From assembly GCA_965230045.1 (NCBI GenBank), contig OZ245940.1, positions 1,736,001 to 1,800,000 of the forward strand: 64,000 nt of DNA, given 5' to 3'. This document shows, piece by piece, positions 1-7,247 of the stretch. This DNA comes from G963662905 sp965230045 (GTDB taxonomy: Bacteria; Bacteroidota; Bacteroidia; Bacteroidales; WRLA01). The notes below the pieces were generated by a model. The model was not told where the DNA came from. It searched no databases and was given only the letters and a program-made list of their open reading frames with translations. How positions within the stretch are numbered: the first letter of the stretch is position 1; each line of letters opens with the position of its first letter. A program made the position numbers and the translations under genes.

Positions 1-72
1 TGTTTTCCTGTTGGAAATGACATTCCAAAAAAAATTGATTCACCGGATGCGTTCCGGCTTTAAAAATGAAAT

Positions 73-1707
73 ATGATTAGAATTGAAGAAATAAATCTCT
101 TTGTAGGACAAAACAGGGAGCTTTTGATAGATCGGATATGTAAGATCTTTTCCCTTGAACCAGAGGATATCACGGAAGTGCAAATCGTAAAAAAGGCAGT
201 GGATTCCAGGAATAAAAAGCGGATTTTGTTGGTTTATTCGCTTGATGTTTCATTGGTTGATGATGATCAAGTCCTTGAAAAATGGAATGCGAAGGCGGAG
301 AAGGATGAGGATTTTGCTAAAGTGATGCAACGCCACCGTGTGCGCAAAGCAGATGTTTTTCATTTTCAGATTTTAGTGCCCGACCGCAAACCGGAACACC
401 GGCCTGTGATTGTGGGCAGCGGTCCTGCGGGATTGTTTGCAGCGCTTTATCTGGCCAAAGCCGGATTGCGTCCCGTCATTCTTGAACGCGGAAAAAAAGT
501 GGAAGAACGTGGGGATGATGTGGAAGGATTTTTCCGTGGCGGTGAGCTGGATACAGAGTCCAATATCCAGTTTGGCGAAGGCGGCGCAGGAACCTTTAGT
601 GATGGCAAACTCTATACGCTCATCAATGATCCGCGCACAGATTATATTTTTCGGGAATTCCATGCGGCAGGAGCTCCGGCAGAAATTCTCTATGATGCCA
701 AACCGCATATCGGGACGGACATCCTGCGGAAGGTGGTGAAAAATATGCGCGACAAAATTATTTCCCTGGGCGGCGAATTCCGTTTTCAAAGCCAGATGAC
801 AGATATCCGCATCAAAGACGGACAGGTAAATTCGGTTCTGATCGGTCGTGAGGAAGAAATTCCGGCCAATATCCTGATCGCTGCGGTAGGACATTCAGCA
901 CGCGATACCTTTGAGCTTTTCCATCAAAAGGGCATCGAAATGCAGTCCAAAACATTTTCGATTGGTGTGCGTATCGAGCATGAACGGGAATTTATCGATC
1001 AATCGCAATACGACCGTTTTGCCGGACATCCCGATTTGCCCACAGCACGTTACAAACTCAGTCACCGTTTGAAAAACGGGCGCGGGGTTTATACCTTTTG
1101 CATGTGCCCGGGAGGTTTCGTTGTAGCTGCCGCCAGCGAAAAGCATCATGTGGTAACCAATGGCATGAGTTATTACGCTCAGGACAATTTCAATTCCAAT
1201 GCCGCCATCCTGGTCAATGTGCGTCCCGGCGATTTCGGTTCCAACCATCCGCTGGCAGGCGTTAACTTCCAGCGCAAATGGGAGTCCAAAGCCTATTCGC
1301 TTGCACGGGGACATTATCGCGCCCCGGTGCAGAAAGTAGGCGATTTTATGAAAGACAAAGTTTCCAAAGGATTTGGCGCTGTAAAACCGACCTATCGCCC
1401 GGGAACGTTTTTCGTAAACCTCAAAGACTGCCTGCCGCCTTATGTGACCAATGGCATAAAATCGGGCTTGAAAGCATTCGATCGTAAAATTCCCGGATTT
1501 GCACAGGGCGATGCGCTGCTGACCGGCATTGAAAGCCGCTCGAGCAGCCCGCTGCGCATATTACGCGACGATCATTGCGAATCTTCTGTAAAAGGCTTTT
1601 TTCCTGCCGGGGAAGGTGCGGGATATGCCGGAGGAATCGTTTCATCAGCTATTGATGGTTTGCACGTTGCCGAAGCCGTGGTGCAGAAAGTGCAGGAGGG
1701 AGTGTAA
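73..1707 (+). CDS. FAD-dependent dehydrogenase, COG2509-like
   Basis: A 544-residue protein with a Rossmann FAD/NAD-binding motif (VGSGPAGLFAALYLAKAG) near residues 115-135 and a C-terminal FAD-contact region (FFPAGEGAGYAGGI) near residues 510-525. About 110 residues precede the Rossmann motif, as in the COG2509 family of predicted FAD-dependent dehydrogenases. The substrate of that family is not established, so the reaction is not assigned; it is probably cytoplasmic because no signal peptide is seen. The ATG start is the first in frame and only 72 bp of upstream sequence is visible, so operon membership is unknown. The last 47 bp, including the stop, are repeated exactly at 7153-7199, so the coding end lies inside a possible recombination site. 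Confidence 0.85.
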   Translation: MIRIEEINLFVGQNRELLIDRICKIFSLEPEDITEVQIVKKAVDSRNKKRILLVYSLDVSLVDDDQVLEKWNAKAEKDEDFAKVMQRHRVRKADVFHFQILVPDRKPEHRPVIVGSGPAGLFAALYLAKAGLRPVILERGKKVEERGDDVEGFFRGGELDTESNIQFGEGGAGTFSDGKLYTLINDPRTDYIFREFHAAGAPAEILYDAKPHIGTDILRKVVKNMRDKIISLGGEFRFQSQMTDIRIKDGQVNSVLIGREEEIPANILIAAVGHSARDTFELFHQKGIEMQSKTFSIGVRIEHEREFIDQSQYDRFAGHPDLPTARYKLSHRLKNGRGVYTFCMCPGGFVVAAASEKHHVVTNGMSYYAQDNFNSNAAILVNVRPGDFGSNHPLAGVNFQRKWESKAYSLARGHYRAPVQKVGDFMKDKVSKGFGAVKPTYRPGTFFVNLKDCLPPYVTNGIKSGLKAFDRKIPGFAQGDALLTGIESRSSSPLRILRDDHCESSVKGFFPAGEGAGYAGGIVSSAIDGLHVAEAVVQKVQEGV

Positions 1708-1711
1708 GCCT
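1665..1711 (+). repeat. 47-bp direct repeat, left copy (3' end of the dehydrogenase gene)
   Basis: An exact 47-bp match to 7153-7199, running from CGTTGCCGAAGCC to the bases just past the TAA stop. It spans the last codons of the dehydrogenase gene. A duplicated gene 3' end flanking accessory DNA is the usual footprint of site-specific integration (attL/attR), though no integrase is visible here. Confidence 0.9.
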
Positions 1712-1721
1712 ATTTTTAAAG

Positions 1722-1796
1722 AGTGTAAAACCGGGCATGTACATCCTGCAAACCGAAAAGGAAGTATTGGATGTTGTTTCTGCTTTTCGGGCATAA
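1722..1796 (+). pseudogene. Relic of a T9SS type A sorting domain
   Basis: A 24-codon open stretch reading SVKPGMYILQTEKE and then a stop. It resembles the last strands of a T9SS type A C-terminal domain and shares the GxYILQTE core and 18 bases (ACATCCTGCAAACCGAAA) with the orphan domain at 13372-13638. No start or upstream body is present. It lies directly inside the left 47-bp repeat, so it is probably debris carried with the inserted segment. Confidence 0.5.
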
Positions 1797-1871
1797 TGAC
1801 TTTAAGGTTTGGTTTTGGGTGGTTTTCGTTCTCATTATTCCTGATTTATTCAGAGGGAGTATTTGTTTTTA

Positions 1872-2330
1872 CTAATCAATGGATAGGCTGTCAATTACTG
1901 CAATAATGTCTTTCAAATCACGGTCTTTCCATTGATTAATTCTACTTTCCATTATTTCTGCAATATATTTATCTTGGTTTTTAAAAACCAATGTGTTTTT
2001 CGCAGATAAATGACCAACTCTTTGTTTGTAGTACTCATATTTAAGCAAATAATACGGAATAGAAGCTGAACGTTTCCAGAAGATATATCTATAATAGAAT
2101 ATAGTGCATAACTGCTTATTGTCTGAAAATATAACTTTATAAACCACTCTGCCTTTGTTGCGACTTATCACTAATATGATAACAAAAAGAACAACTAACT
2201 GAATACCTATCCAATGCGTATAAAAAAATGAAGCTCCTTTAGCAATAAAAACAAAATTTACGATTGGCAAGTAGTTCAATTCTGAGTTGTACTTACTGTA
2301 CCAATAAAATTTTTTTTCGAATATCTTCAT
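1872..2330 (-). CDS. Hypothetical small membrane protein
   Basis: A 152-residue protein of unknown function. A strongly hydrophobic stretch (IGIQLVVLFVIILVI) near residues 42-57 is a clear membrane segment; the region before it is weakly hydrophobic and the C-terminal two thirds are aromatic-rich and charged. The gene is AT-rich compared with the core genes. It starts 82 bp from the IS21 left end. Without the IS it would lie about 90 bp downstream of the membrane-protein gene at 5147-5413 on the same strand, so the two may once have been co-transcribed. No family is recognised. Confidence 0.5.
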   Translation of the reverse strand: MKIFEKKFYWYSKYNSELNYLPIVNFVFIAKGASFFYTHWIGIQLVVLFVIILVISRNKGRVVYKVIFSDNKQLCTIFYYRYIFWKRSASIPYYLLKYEYYKQRVGHLSAKNTLVFKNQDKYIAEIMESRINQWKDRDLKDIIAVIDSLSID

Positions 2331-2406
2331 AAATCTAATGTTTGCCCGGACTTTTTTTTATTTACTGTATGAAATACTACAATAGTGCTTTCTATGCATG
2401 TATCTT

Positions 2407-2412
2407 AGCTTT
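2407..2412. repeat. IS21 target-site duplication, left
   Basis: AGCTTT directly abuts the left terminus and is repeated directly after the right terminus at 5137-5142. The match can be extended to AGCTTTTG if the element is taken to begin two bases later. Duplications of 4-8 bp are normal for IS21-family elements. Confidence 0.8.
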
Positions 2413-2420
2413 TGGATATT

Positions 2421-2687
2421 CCGGACTAAGCTGACCCACCCGACCGGCTGAAATAAACAGCAATAAAAAGCCATCAAAGACTGCCAATCCGGCGGATACT
2501 GACCCCCTAAAACGGAAGAAGGCTCTTCAAGCACCCAGATCCGGGGCATGTTGACCCTTTTTCATGAGACAAGGATGGAGAAAACCGGAGCATGTTGACC
2601 CACTTTCAGTGGAGCACTGGCAGAATTCCGGAGCATGTTGACCCACTTTGGAAAGGTGCAACATAAAATTCCGGAGCATATTGACCC
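2421..2687 (+). repeat. Six subterminal CCGG-N9/10-TGACCC repeats in the IS21 left end
   Basis: Copies of a 17-bp motif (consensus CCGGNGCATNTTGACCC) start at 2421, 2489, 2541, 2585, 2628 and 2671. The last four are spaced 42-44 bp apart. IS21-family elements carry multiple end repeats bound by the transposase, so these are likely IstA binding sites. Six on the left against two on the right makes the ends clearly asymmetric. Confidence 0.8.
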
Positions 2688-2750
2688 TTTTTTTGTCACT
2701 TTTTCGTGAAGTTTCGGTATTAGCCAGCTATAACCAACACAAAGAATGCG

Positions 2751-4322
2751 ATGGCCGGTAAACCCAAACCCATGAGTCAGATAAAACAATTATTGAGGAT
2801 GCACAAGCAGGGCAATAAACACAGGACTATTGCCCGTAACCTTGGCATAAGCAAAAACACAGTAAAGAGCTATTTAAAGAAAGCAGGTGCGCTTAGCCAG
2901 AGCACCACTCAGCTACTAAAGCTCGAAGACCCTGAGCTGGAAGCCCTCTTCCATGCAGGCAGCCCTGCTTATAAGGATGAGCGCTACCAGCACCTTAAAG
3001 ACAGGCTTGGCCATTATGCCCGGGAATTGCAAAAAACAGGAGTGACGCGCCTTTTGCTATGGGAGGAATACAAAGAAACCACAGCTAAGCCATATGGCAA
3101 GACCCAGTTCTGCTACCATCTCTCCCAGTACCTGTCGGCTAAAAAGCCATCGATGGTTTTGCACCACAAACCTGCTGAGAAACTTTTTGTGGACTTTACA
3201 GGCAAGACCATTTGCTATACCGACCCAAAGACAGGCGAGCTGATCAGCTGTCAGGTTTTTGTAGCCTGCCTGCCCTATTCCGATTATGGCTTTGCCATTG
3301 CAGTGCCCAGCCAAAGCAGCCAGGACTTCCTTTATGCACTAAGGCGCTGTTTGGAACACCTGGGCGGGGCCCCACAGGTATTGGTGCCCGACAACCTCAA
3401 ATCTGCTGTTAACAAAGCAGACCGCTATGAGCCCGATATCAACCGCAGTATGGAAGATTTTGCAAACCATTATGGCTGCACTATATTTCCTGCCAGGGCA
3501 TATAAGCCCAAAGACAAAGCCCTTGTGGAGAACCAGGTAAAACTGGTGTACCAGCGCGTTTTTGCAAAGCTCAGGGACCAGGTGTTTTTTAGCCTCGATG
3601 AGCTTAACAGCGCCATAGCAACAAAGGTAGAACAGCACAACCAGACCCGTATGCAGCAAAAGCCATGGTGCCGCCAGGAGCGTTTCCTTGCAGATGAAAA
3701 GAACAAACTGGAGCCCCTTCCACAGCAGCCCTATGAGCAAAAATATTACTGTTCGCTCAAAGTGGCACAAAACAACCATATTTACCTTGGCCGTGACAAG
3801 CATTACTACAGTGTGCCTTATCAACATATCGGCCAACAGGCCAAGGTTATCTATACCCGCAATACCGTGGACATATATTTGGAACAAAAGCTTATAGCGG
3901 CACACCTGCGCAATTACAAACAGGGCGGATACTCTACCTGCAAGGAACATTTATGCCCCGCCCACAAACACCACCTTGCGCGCAGCCCACAGTACTATCT
4001 TGATAGGGCCATGGAGCACAGCCAGAACCTGCACAGGCTCTTTACATTGATGTTCGGCCGCCCTGACCGCTATGCCGAACAGCTCTACAAAAGCTGCGAC
4101 GGGCTGCTAATGCTTTGCCGTACAAGCGATAAGGCCGCTTTTGAATCTGCCTGCCGCATGGCAATTGACAATGAAGTATTTACCTACAAATTTATATCCA
4201 ACATACTCACAAACAAAACTGCTGGCCAACAAGGCGGTGCGCCACAAAAAGCACTGCCCAGGCACGGCAATATACGGGGCAAAGAATATTATACAAAACA
4301 ACAGTTAACCCTTAATATCTGA
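2751..4322 (+). CDS. istA: IS21-family transposase IstA
   Basis: A 523-residue DDE recombinase. The N-terminus has a helix-turn-helix (HRTIARNLGISKNTVKSYLK, residues 22-41) for end binding. The catalytic core shows the expected acidic residues: D in LFVDFTGKT (about residue 149), D in VLVPDNLKSA (about residue 213) and E in KALVENQVK. It joins the IS ends to target DNA with the AAA+ partner IstB. The ATG follows the left-end repeats directly and istB begins 4 bp after the stop, so the genes are translationally linked. Length is normal and no frameshift is seen. GC content looks higher than in the flanking accessory genes, consistent with foreign origin. Confidence 0.95.
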   Translation: MAGKPKPMSQIKQLLRMHKQGNKHRTIARNLGISKNTVKSYLKKAGALSQSTTQLLKLEDPELEALFHAGSPAYKDERYQHLKDRLGHYARELQKTGVTRLLLWEEYKETTAKPYGKTQFCYHLSQYLSAKKPSMVLHHKPAEKLFVDFTGKTICYTDPKTGELISCQVFVACLPYSDYGFAIAVPSQSSQDFLYALRRCLEHLGGAPQVLVPDNLKSAVNKADRYEPDINRSMEDFANHYGCTIFPARAYKPKDKALVENQVKLVYQRVFAKLRDQVFFSLDELNSAIATKVEQHNQTRMQQKPWCRQERFLADEKNKLEPLPQQPYEQKYYCSLKVAQNNHIYLGRDKHYYSVPYQHIGQQAKVIYTRNTVDIYLEQKLIAAHLRNYKQGGYSTCKEHLCPAHKHHLARSPQYYLDRAMEHSQNLHRLFTLMFGRPDRYAEQLYKSCDGLLMLCRTSDKAAFESACRMAIDNEVFTYKFISNILTNKTAGQQGGAPQKALPRHGNIRGKEYYTKQQLTLNI

Positions 4323-4326
4323 TATT

Positions 4327-5046
4327 ATGATGCAAATAGGACCACAACTTAAAAGCTTGCGCCTAAACGGGATGTCCTCCGCATGGCAGGCATTGATGGA
4401 ATCAGGCAGGCTAAACGAGCTGAGCTTTGGGGAGGGCATGAAAATACTCCTTGAAGCAGAAAAACAACAACGCGAACAGAACCGTTTTGAACGGCTGCAG
4501 AGAAATGCGCGCTTCCGCTACCAGGCATCTTTGCAGGAAGTCAGTACAGACCAGGCCCGCGGGCTTGGCAAAGACTTGCTGGCGAGTCTGGCAACAGGCA
4601 ATTACCTGCAAAAAGGCCAGTCCATATTGGTCACCGGCCCAACCGGATGCGGAAAAAGCTTCCTGGCCTCGGCTTTGGGGCACCAAGCATGCCTGCAGGG
4701 ATATAAAGTAGCCTACTATAACATGCAAAAGCTGCTGAAAAAAATTAAAATTGCACGCCTTGAAGGAACGGCCTTTAAATTTTTTGAAACCACAGCCAAA
4801 ACAGACCTGCTCATACTCGACGACTTTGGAATGGCCCGGCTGGAACAAAAGCAACAAATTGATTTTATGGAGATTATAGAAGACCGCCATGCCCGGAAAT
4901 CAACAATTATTGTCAGTCAGCTACCTGTGGCAAGCTGGTTCGATATCATTGGTGAAGCTACTATTGCCGATGCAATATTGGACCGTTTGGTACATACTTC
5001 CCACAGAATTGAATTAAAAGGAGACAGTTTAAGAAAAATTAGGTAA
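4327..5046 (+). CDS. istB: IS21-family helper ATPase IstB
   Basis: A 239-residue AAA+ ATPase related to DnaA/DnaC, with Walker A GPTGCGKS (about residue 100) and Walker B LLILDDFGMA (about residue 160). IstB-type helpers assemble on target DNA and activate the IstA transposase. The gene starts 4 bp after istA and ends 90 bp before the right IS end. Full length, no disruption. The last 156 bp of a second istB copy survive in the remnant at 8946-9101. Confidence 0.95.
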   Translation: MMQIGPQLKSLRLNGMSSAWQALMESGRLNELSFGEGMKILLEAEKQQREQNRFERLQRNARFRYQASLQEVSTDQARGLGKDLLASLATGNYLQKGQSILVTGPTGCGKSFLASALGHQACLQGYKVAYYNMQKLLKKIKIARLEGTAFKFFETTAKTDLLILDDFGMARLEQKQQIDFMEIIEDRHARKSTIIVSQLPVASWFDIIGEATIADAILDRLVHTSHRIELKGDSLRKIR

Positions 5047-5090
5047 TATTGTCAGGCAATCGCGTTCTTTAAAAACTTTACGAATCAGAC

Positions 5091-5128
5091 GGGTCAATAT
5101 CACCGGATTGGTGGGTCAGTATGACCGG
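5091..5128 (-). repeat. Two subterminal repeats in the IS21 right end
   Basis: GGGTCAATATCACCGG (5091-5106) and GGGTCAGTATGACCGG (5113-5128) are inverted copies of the left-end motif, 22 bp apart. They are the likely right-end IstA binding sites. Confidence 0.8.
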
Positions 5129-5136
5129 AATATGCA

Positions 5137-5142
5137 AGCTTT
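5137..5142. repeat. IS21 target-site duplication, right
   Basis: AGCTTT directly follows the right terminus and matches 2407-2412. With the left copy it marks the insertion site and allows the pre-insertion sequence to be rebuilt. Confidence 0.8.
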
Positions 5143-5146
5143 TGAT

Positions 5147-5413
5147 TTATAAAGCAGTTTTATTAAGCAGGCAATACAAAAAAGAAATGAAATTAATCAC
5201 GATAAAGGCATAAATTCCAATACTGTAATAAGATGTTTTTCTGTATTGTGAAATATATTGGTAAAGAACAAGACTTAATAAACCAGATGTAAATATTTGT
5301 AGGACAACTCCATTTATTGATAAAACAAAATTAATCTCTGTGTTGCACATATTAATGGAAAATGAAATACAAATTAATGCAGCTATAAAAAGTTTTTTTT
5401 TCATTTTGATCAT
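5147..5413 (-). CDS. Hypothetical small membrane protein
   Basis: An 88-residue hydrophobic protein with about three predicted membrane segments (residues about 5-20, 33-52 and 65-82). ATG codons at positions 1 and 4 are both possible starts. It lies 27 bp downstream of higA on the same strand and ends 10 bp from the IS21 right end. It resembles no family I recognise. Its place after a toxin-antitoxin pair is typical of accessory cargo. It could have formed an operon with the membrane protein at 1872-2330 before IS21 entered. Confidence 0.45.
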   Translation of the reverse strand: MIKMKKKLFIAALICISFSINMCNTEINFVLSINGVVLQIFTSGLLSLVLYQYISQYRKTSYYSIGIYAFIVINFISFLYCLLNKTAL

Positions 5414-5440
5414 TTTTTTATACTCTTTTAACAGTATTGT

Positions 5441-5791
5441 TTAAGCCAGCAATACATCAGCCGGGATTTTCAGGTCCTTGTACAGGTTTTTGATCATATT
5501 TAAGGTTAAGCCCCTTTTGCGGTTTAGTATTTCGCTAACCCTGCTTTGACTGCCCAGATACTTAGACATATCTGCATTCGTCAATCCCATCTGTTCCATA
5601 CGGAATTTAATGGCATCAACAGGGTCAGGTGGGGCAATTGGATAATGTTTTAGTTCATATGATTCTACCAATGTGAGTAATAAATCCAATTCATCACCTT
5701 CGGGACTGTCTTTTAAAGCGCCCCATAATTCTTCAATCCTGCTGATGGCAAGCTGATAATCTTTTTCTGTTTTTATGGGTTTTATGTTCAT
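5441..5791 (-). CDS. higA: HigA-family antitoxin
   Basis: A 116-residue protein with a C-terminal XRE-type helix-turn-helix (MGLTNADMSKYLGSQSRVSE, about residues 70-90, then ILNRKRGLTLNMIK). The N-terminal half (LLTLVESYELKHYPIAPPDPVDAIKFRMEQ) is typical of the HigA branch that includes E. coli YgjM. It should bind and neutralise HigB and repress the operon. It follows higB by 3 bp, the toxin-first order characteristic of higBA. Confidence 0.85.
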   Translation of the reverse strand: MNIKPIKTEKDYQLAISRIEELWGALKDSPEGDELDLLLTLVESYELKHYPIAPPDPVDAIKFRMEQMGLTNADMSKYLGSQSRVSEILNRKRGLTLNMIKNLYKDLKIPADVLLA

Positions 5792-5794
5792 AAT

Positions 5795-6094
5795 TTAAAT
5801 TGTTTTTGCATCAATTTTATCGTACTGTTTATGAGTTCCAATAAATCTTATAAAAAGAGCCTGAAAATCATAATCTACTGCAACCACTAATCTGTATTTA
5901 TTGCCTTTAATATTGAAAACTACCCTGTTGTTACCTATAATACTTGCATTCTTAAACTGATATTTAAGGTCATTTGAGTTTTTCCATTCAGCTGATTTGG
6001 CTTCATGATACCATGCTCGCAATGAAACTTCAGAATCAGAATATTCTTGTTTTTCAAAAAACTCACGTAATGTCCTGAAGGCAATAATCCTCAT
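5795..6094 (-). CDS. higB: HigB-family mRNA interferase toxin
   Basis: About 99 residues from the ATG at 6094 (MRIIAFRTL). The open frame extends five codons further, but that extension runs into the promoter. The protein matches HigB/YgjN-type toxins in length and layout, with the C-terminal signature FNIKGNKYRLVVAV and FIRFIGTHKQYD. Members cleave mRNA on translating ribosomes. It is followed by higA 3 bp downstream and preceded by a -7 element (TATATTTG) only 4 bp before the ATG, so the transcript should be nearly leaderless. Confidence 0.85.
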   Translation of the reverse strand: MRIIAFRTLREFFEKQEYSDSEVSLRAWYHEAKSAEWKNSNDLKYQFKNASIIGNNRVVFNIKGNKYRLVVAVDYDFQALFIRFIGTHKQYDKIDAKTI

Positions 6095-6098
6095 AATG

Positions 6099-6138
6099 CA
6101 AATATACAAAACAAATAAGGGCTTTTCCCAAATTGGGA
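6099..6138 (-). promoter_or_regulatory. higBA promoter and candidate operator
   Basis: On the minus strand TATATTTG (6099-6106) matches the Bacteroidota -7 consensus, and TTTG (6129-6132) stands 22 bp upstream as a possible -33 element. TCCCAA-A-TTGGGA (6126-6138), a dyad with 6-bp arms, covers the -33 element and is a plausible HigA/HigBA binding site. Functional assignment is inferred from position. Confidence 0.6.
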
Positions 6139-6227
6139 TATTTTTCTGGTGCCTCCATAATATTTACCTCCACAAATTTACTCCTCAATCACTCCTCTGC
6201 GATTTTTTCTTCCGCTTTGTATATTCC

Positions 6228-6260
6228 ACTCATCGGATGACCCAAAGTCATCCGATGAGT
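6228..6260. repeat. Perfect 14-bp-arm palindrome, copy 1
   Basis: ACTCATCGGATGAC, loop CCAAA, then the exact reverse complement. The core CATCGGATGAC/GTCATCCGATG recurs at 7202-7238. It lies 9 bp beyond the end of the antitoxin gene at 6269 and could terminate that operon, but it has no T-run, so it may be a REP-like repeat instead. Confidence 0.8.
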
Positions 6261-6268
6261 AACTTAAC

Positions 6269-6640
6269 TTAGAATAAGTGTGGGCGTTTATTGTTGATTT
6301 CGTCAGTTTTCTGATTGTAAGGTGGATGCGAAGGATATGTTGTTGGAAGGGTGCTCTGTTCCTTTTGAATAAAGGATTTTTTGCTCACAAATTCAAATAC
6401 CGGAAACATATCTATTTTAAGAGCAATTTCAATTATTTTTTCAATGCTGAAATTTATGTCCCCATCATTGAGGATTTGGGAAACCCTTCCCTTGCTGATG
6501 CCTAAATGACTGGCGAGTCTTGTGCGGTTTAATTTGTTTTGCTCCATATACTGAACAATAGCATTATAAAGTTGCCCGTTTATTCCTTCAATCCAATATG
6601 CTGGCTGGTTTAATATTTTCTCCCTCTTATGGTTTATCAT
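6269..6640 (-). CDS. XRE-family antitoxin of a second toxin-antitoxin pair
   Basis: A 123-residue protein with a clear helix-turn-helix (RTRLASHLGISKGRVSQIL, about residues 39-58) and a further C-terminal segment ending in a polar tail. Its start overlaps the 3' end of the upstream toxin gene by 14 bp, which points to translational coupling. It should neutralise that toxin and repress the operon. The toxin-first order resembles higBA, but the proteins are unrelated in sequence to the adjacent HigBA pair. Confidence 0.75.
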   Translation of the reverse strand: MINHKREKILNQPAYWIEGINGQLYNAIVQYMEQNKLNRTRLASHLGISKGRVSQILNDGDINFSIEKIIEIALKIDMFPVFEFVSKKSFIQKEQSTLPTTYPSHPPYNQKTDEINNKRPHLF

Positions 6641-7022
6641 CTTGATAATCTTTGATTGTTCGTATAATTGACTTTAAATCAGATTTTTGATCGTCTTTTA
6701 ATCCTCCGCTTACAATTATTCTGCCTGTTTTTTCTTCATGAAAAAGATAAATTCTGATAATTCCCGATTTAGCTTCATATAGCTTGCAATTTAAGCTGTG
6801 ACCCTGGATTTCCCTGAATTTATTTTTTGGCCTTCGGTTTAAATTGGAAGTATCTTCAATAATTCTGATAGCTCCAGCTAAATTGTTGAGCAGGTTTCCA
6901 TCTTTTTCAATTTCATCAAAGAACATTTCGAACAGACTACGATCGTTTTTGCACAGCTCAAATACCTTTATTTTAGTGGTATTTACAATATGCCGGGACA
7001 ATATTAACGAAAATTTTTTCAA
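6627..7022 (-). CDS. RelE/HigB-superfamily toxin (Gp49-like)
   Basis: A 131-residue protein. The C-terminal half has the RelE-fold pattern KFREIQGH...KLYEAKSGIIRIYLFHEE...IIVSGGLKDDQK, close to phage-derived Gp49-like (DUF891) or HigB2 toxins, which are ribosome-dependent RNases. The start is probably TTG at 7022; the frame closes four codons upstream at a TAA, and the next internal ATG would cut into the domain. It overlaps the antitoxin gene by 14 bp. Family assignment is by pattern only. Confidence 0.7.
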   Translation of the reverse strand: MKKFSLILSRHIVNTTKIKVFELCKNDRSLFEMFFDEIEKDGNLLNNLAGAIRIIEDTSNLNRRPKNKFREIQGHSLNCKLYEAKSGIIRIYLFHEEKTGRIIVSGGLKDDQKSDLKSIIRTIKDYQDDKP

Positions 7023-7152
7023 AATGTTTAGTTATATCTAAATTATTTTTTGATTTTTCCAGTTTCTACTTTGTGATTGGGGCATTAAGCCCTACAATTA
7101 CAAAGATATCAATTATTGCTATTATAGAGGTAATTTCATCCGCTGTTGATCG
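7023..7152. other. AT-rich spacer before the right 47-bp repeat
   Basis: The region between the toxin start and the right copy of the repeat. A minus-strand open frame across 7066-7251 reads antisense through the repeat and shows no domain, so it is not called. The promoter of the toxin operon must lie here, but no exact TAnnTTTG element is seen. Confidence 0.5.
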
Positions 7153-7199
7153 CGTTGCCGAAGCCGTGGTGCAGAAAGTGCAGGAGGGAGTGTAAGCCT
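7153..7199 (+). repeat. 47-bp direct repeat, right copy
   Basis: An exact copy of 1665-1711, offset 5,488 bp. It carries the last codons and stop of the dehydrogenase gene without the body of the gene. It probably marks where the native 3' end was displaced by the insertion. Confidence 0.9.
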
Positions 7200-7201
7200 T
7201 G

Positions 7202-7238
7202 TCATTCATCGGATGACTCGAAGTCATCCGATGAATGA
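7202..7238. repeat. Perfect 16-bp-arm palindrome, copy 2
   Basis: TCATTCATCGGATGAC, loop TCGAA, then the exact reverse complement. It shares its core with 6228-6260. It lies 2 bp after the right 47-bp repeat and 10 bp beyond the 3' end of the secreted protein gene at 7248. It may be the original terminator between convergent genes, or a REP-like element. Confidence 0.8.
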
Positions 7239-7247
7239 GCCCACAAC

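Larger units (their letters stand above)
2413..5136 (+). mobile_element. Complete IS21-family insertion sequence
   Basis: A 2,724-bp element with istA and istB in the usual order and TG...CA termini. The left end reads TGGATATTCCGG and the reverse complement of the right end reads TGCATATTCCGG; both continue into a CTGACCCACC block, giving imperfect terminal inverted repeats of about 27 bp. AGCTTT flanks it on both sides, so the insertion is structurally intact and probably recent. It sits between two small membrane-protein genes within the segment bounded by the 47-bp repeats. A second, truncated copy of its right end (about 97% identical) lies at 8946-9191. Confidence 0.95.

Noticed and set aside
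2541..2687. Regularly spaced repeats read as a CRISPR array
   Set aside because: Repeats are 17 bp, spacers about 26 bp and partly similar, no cas genes are near, and the motif matches the IS21 end repeats.
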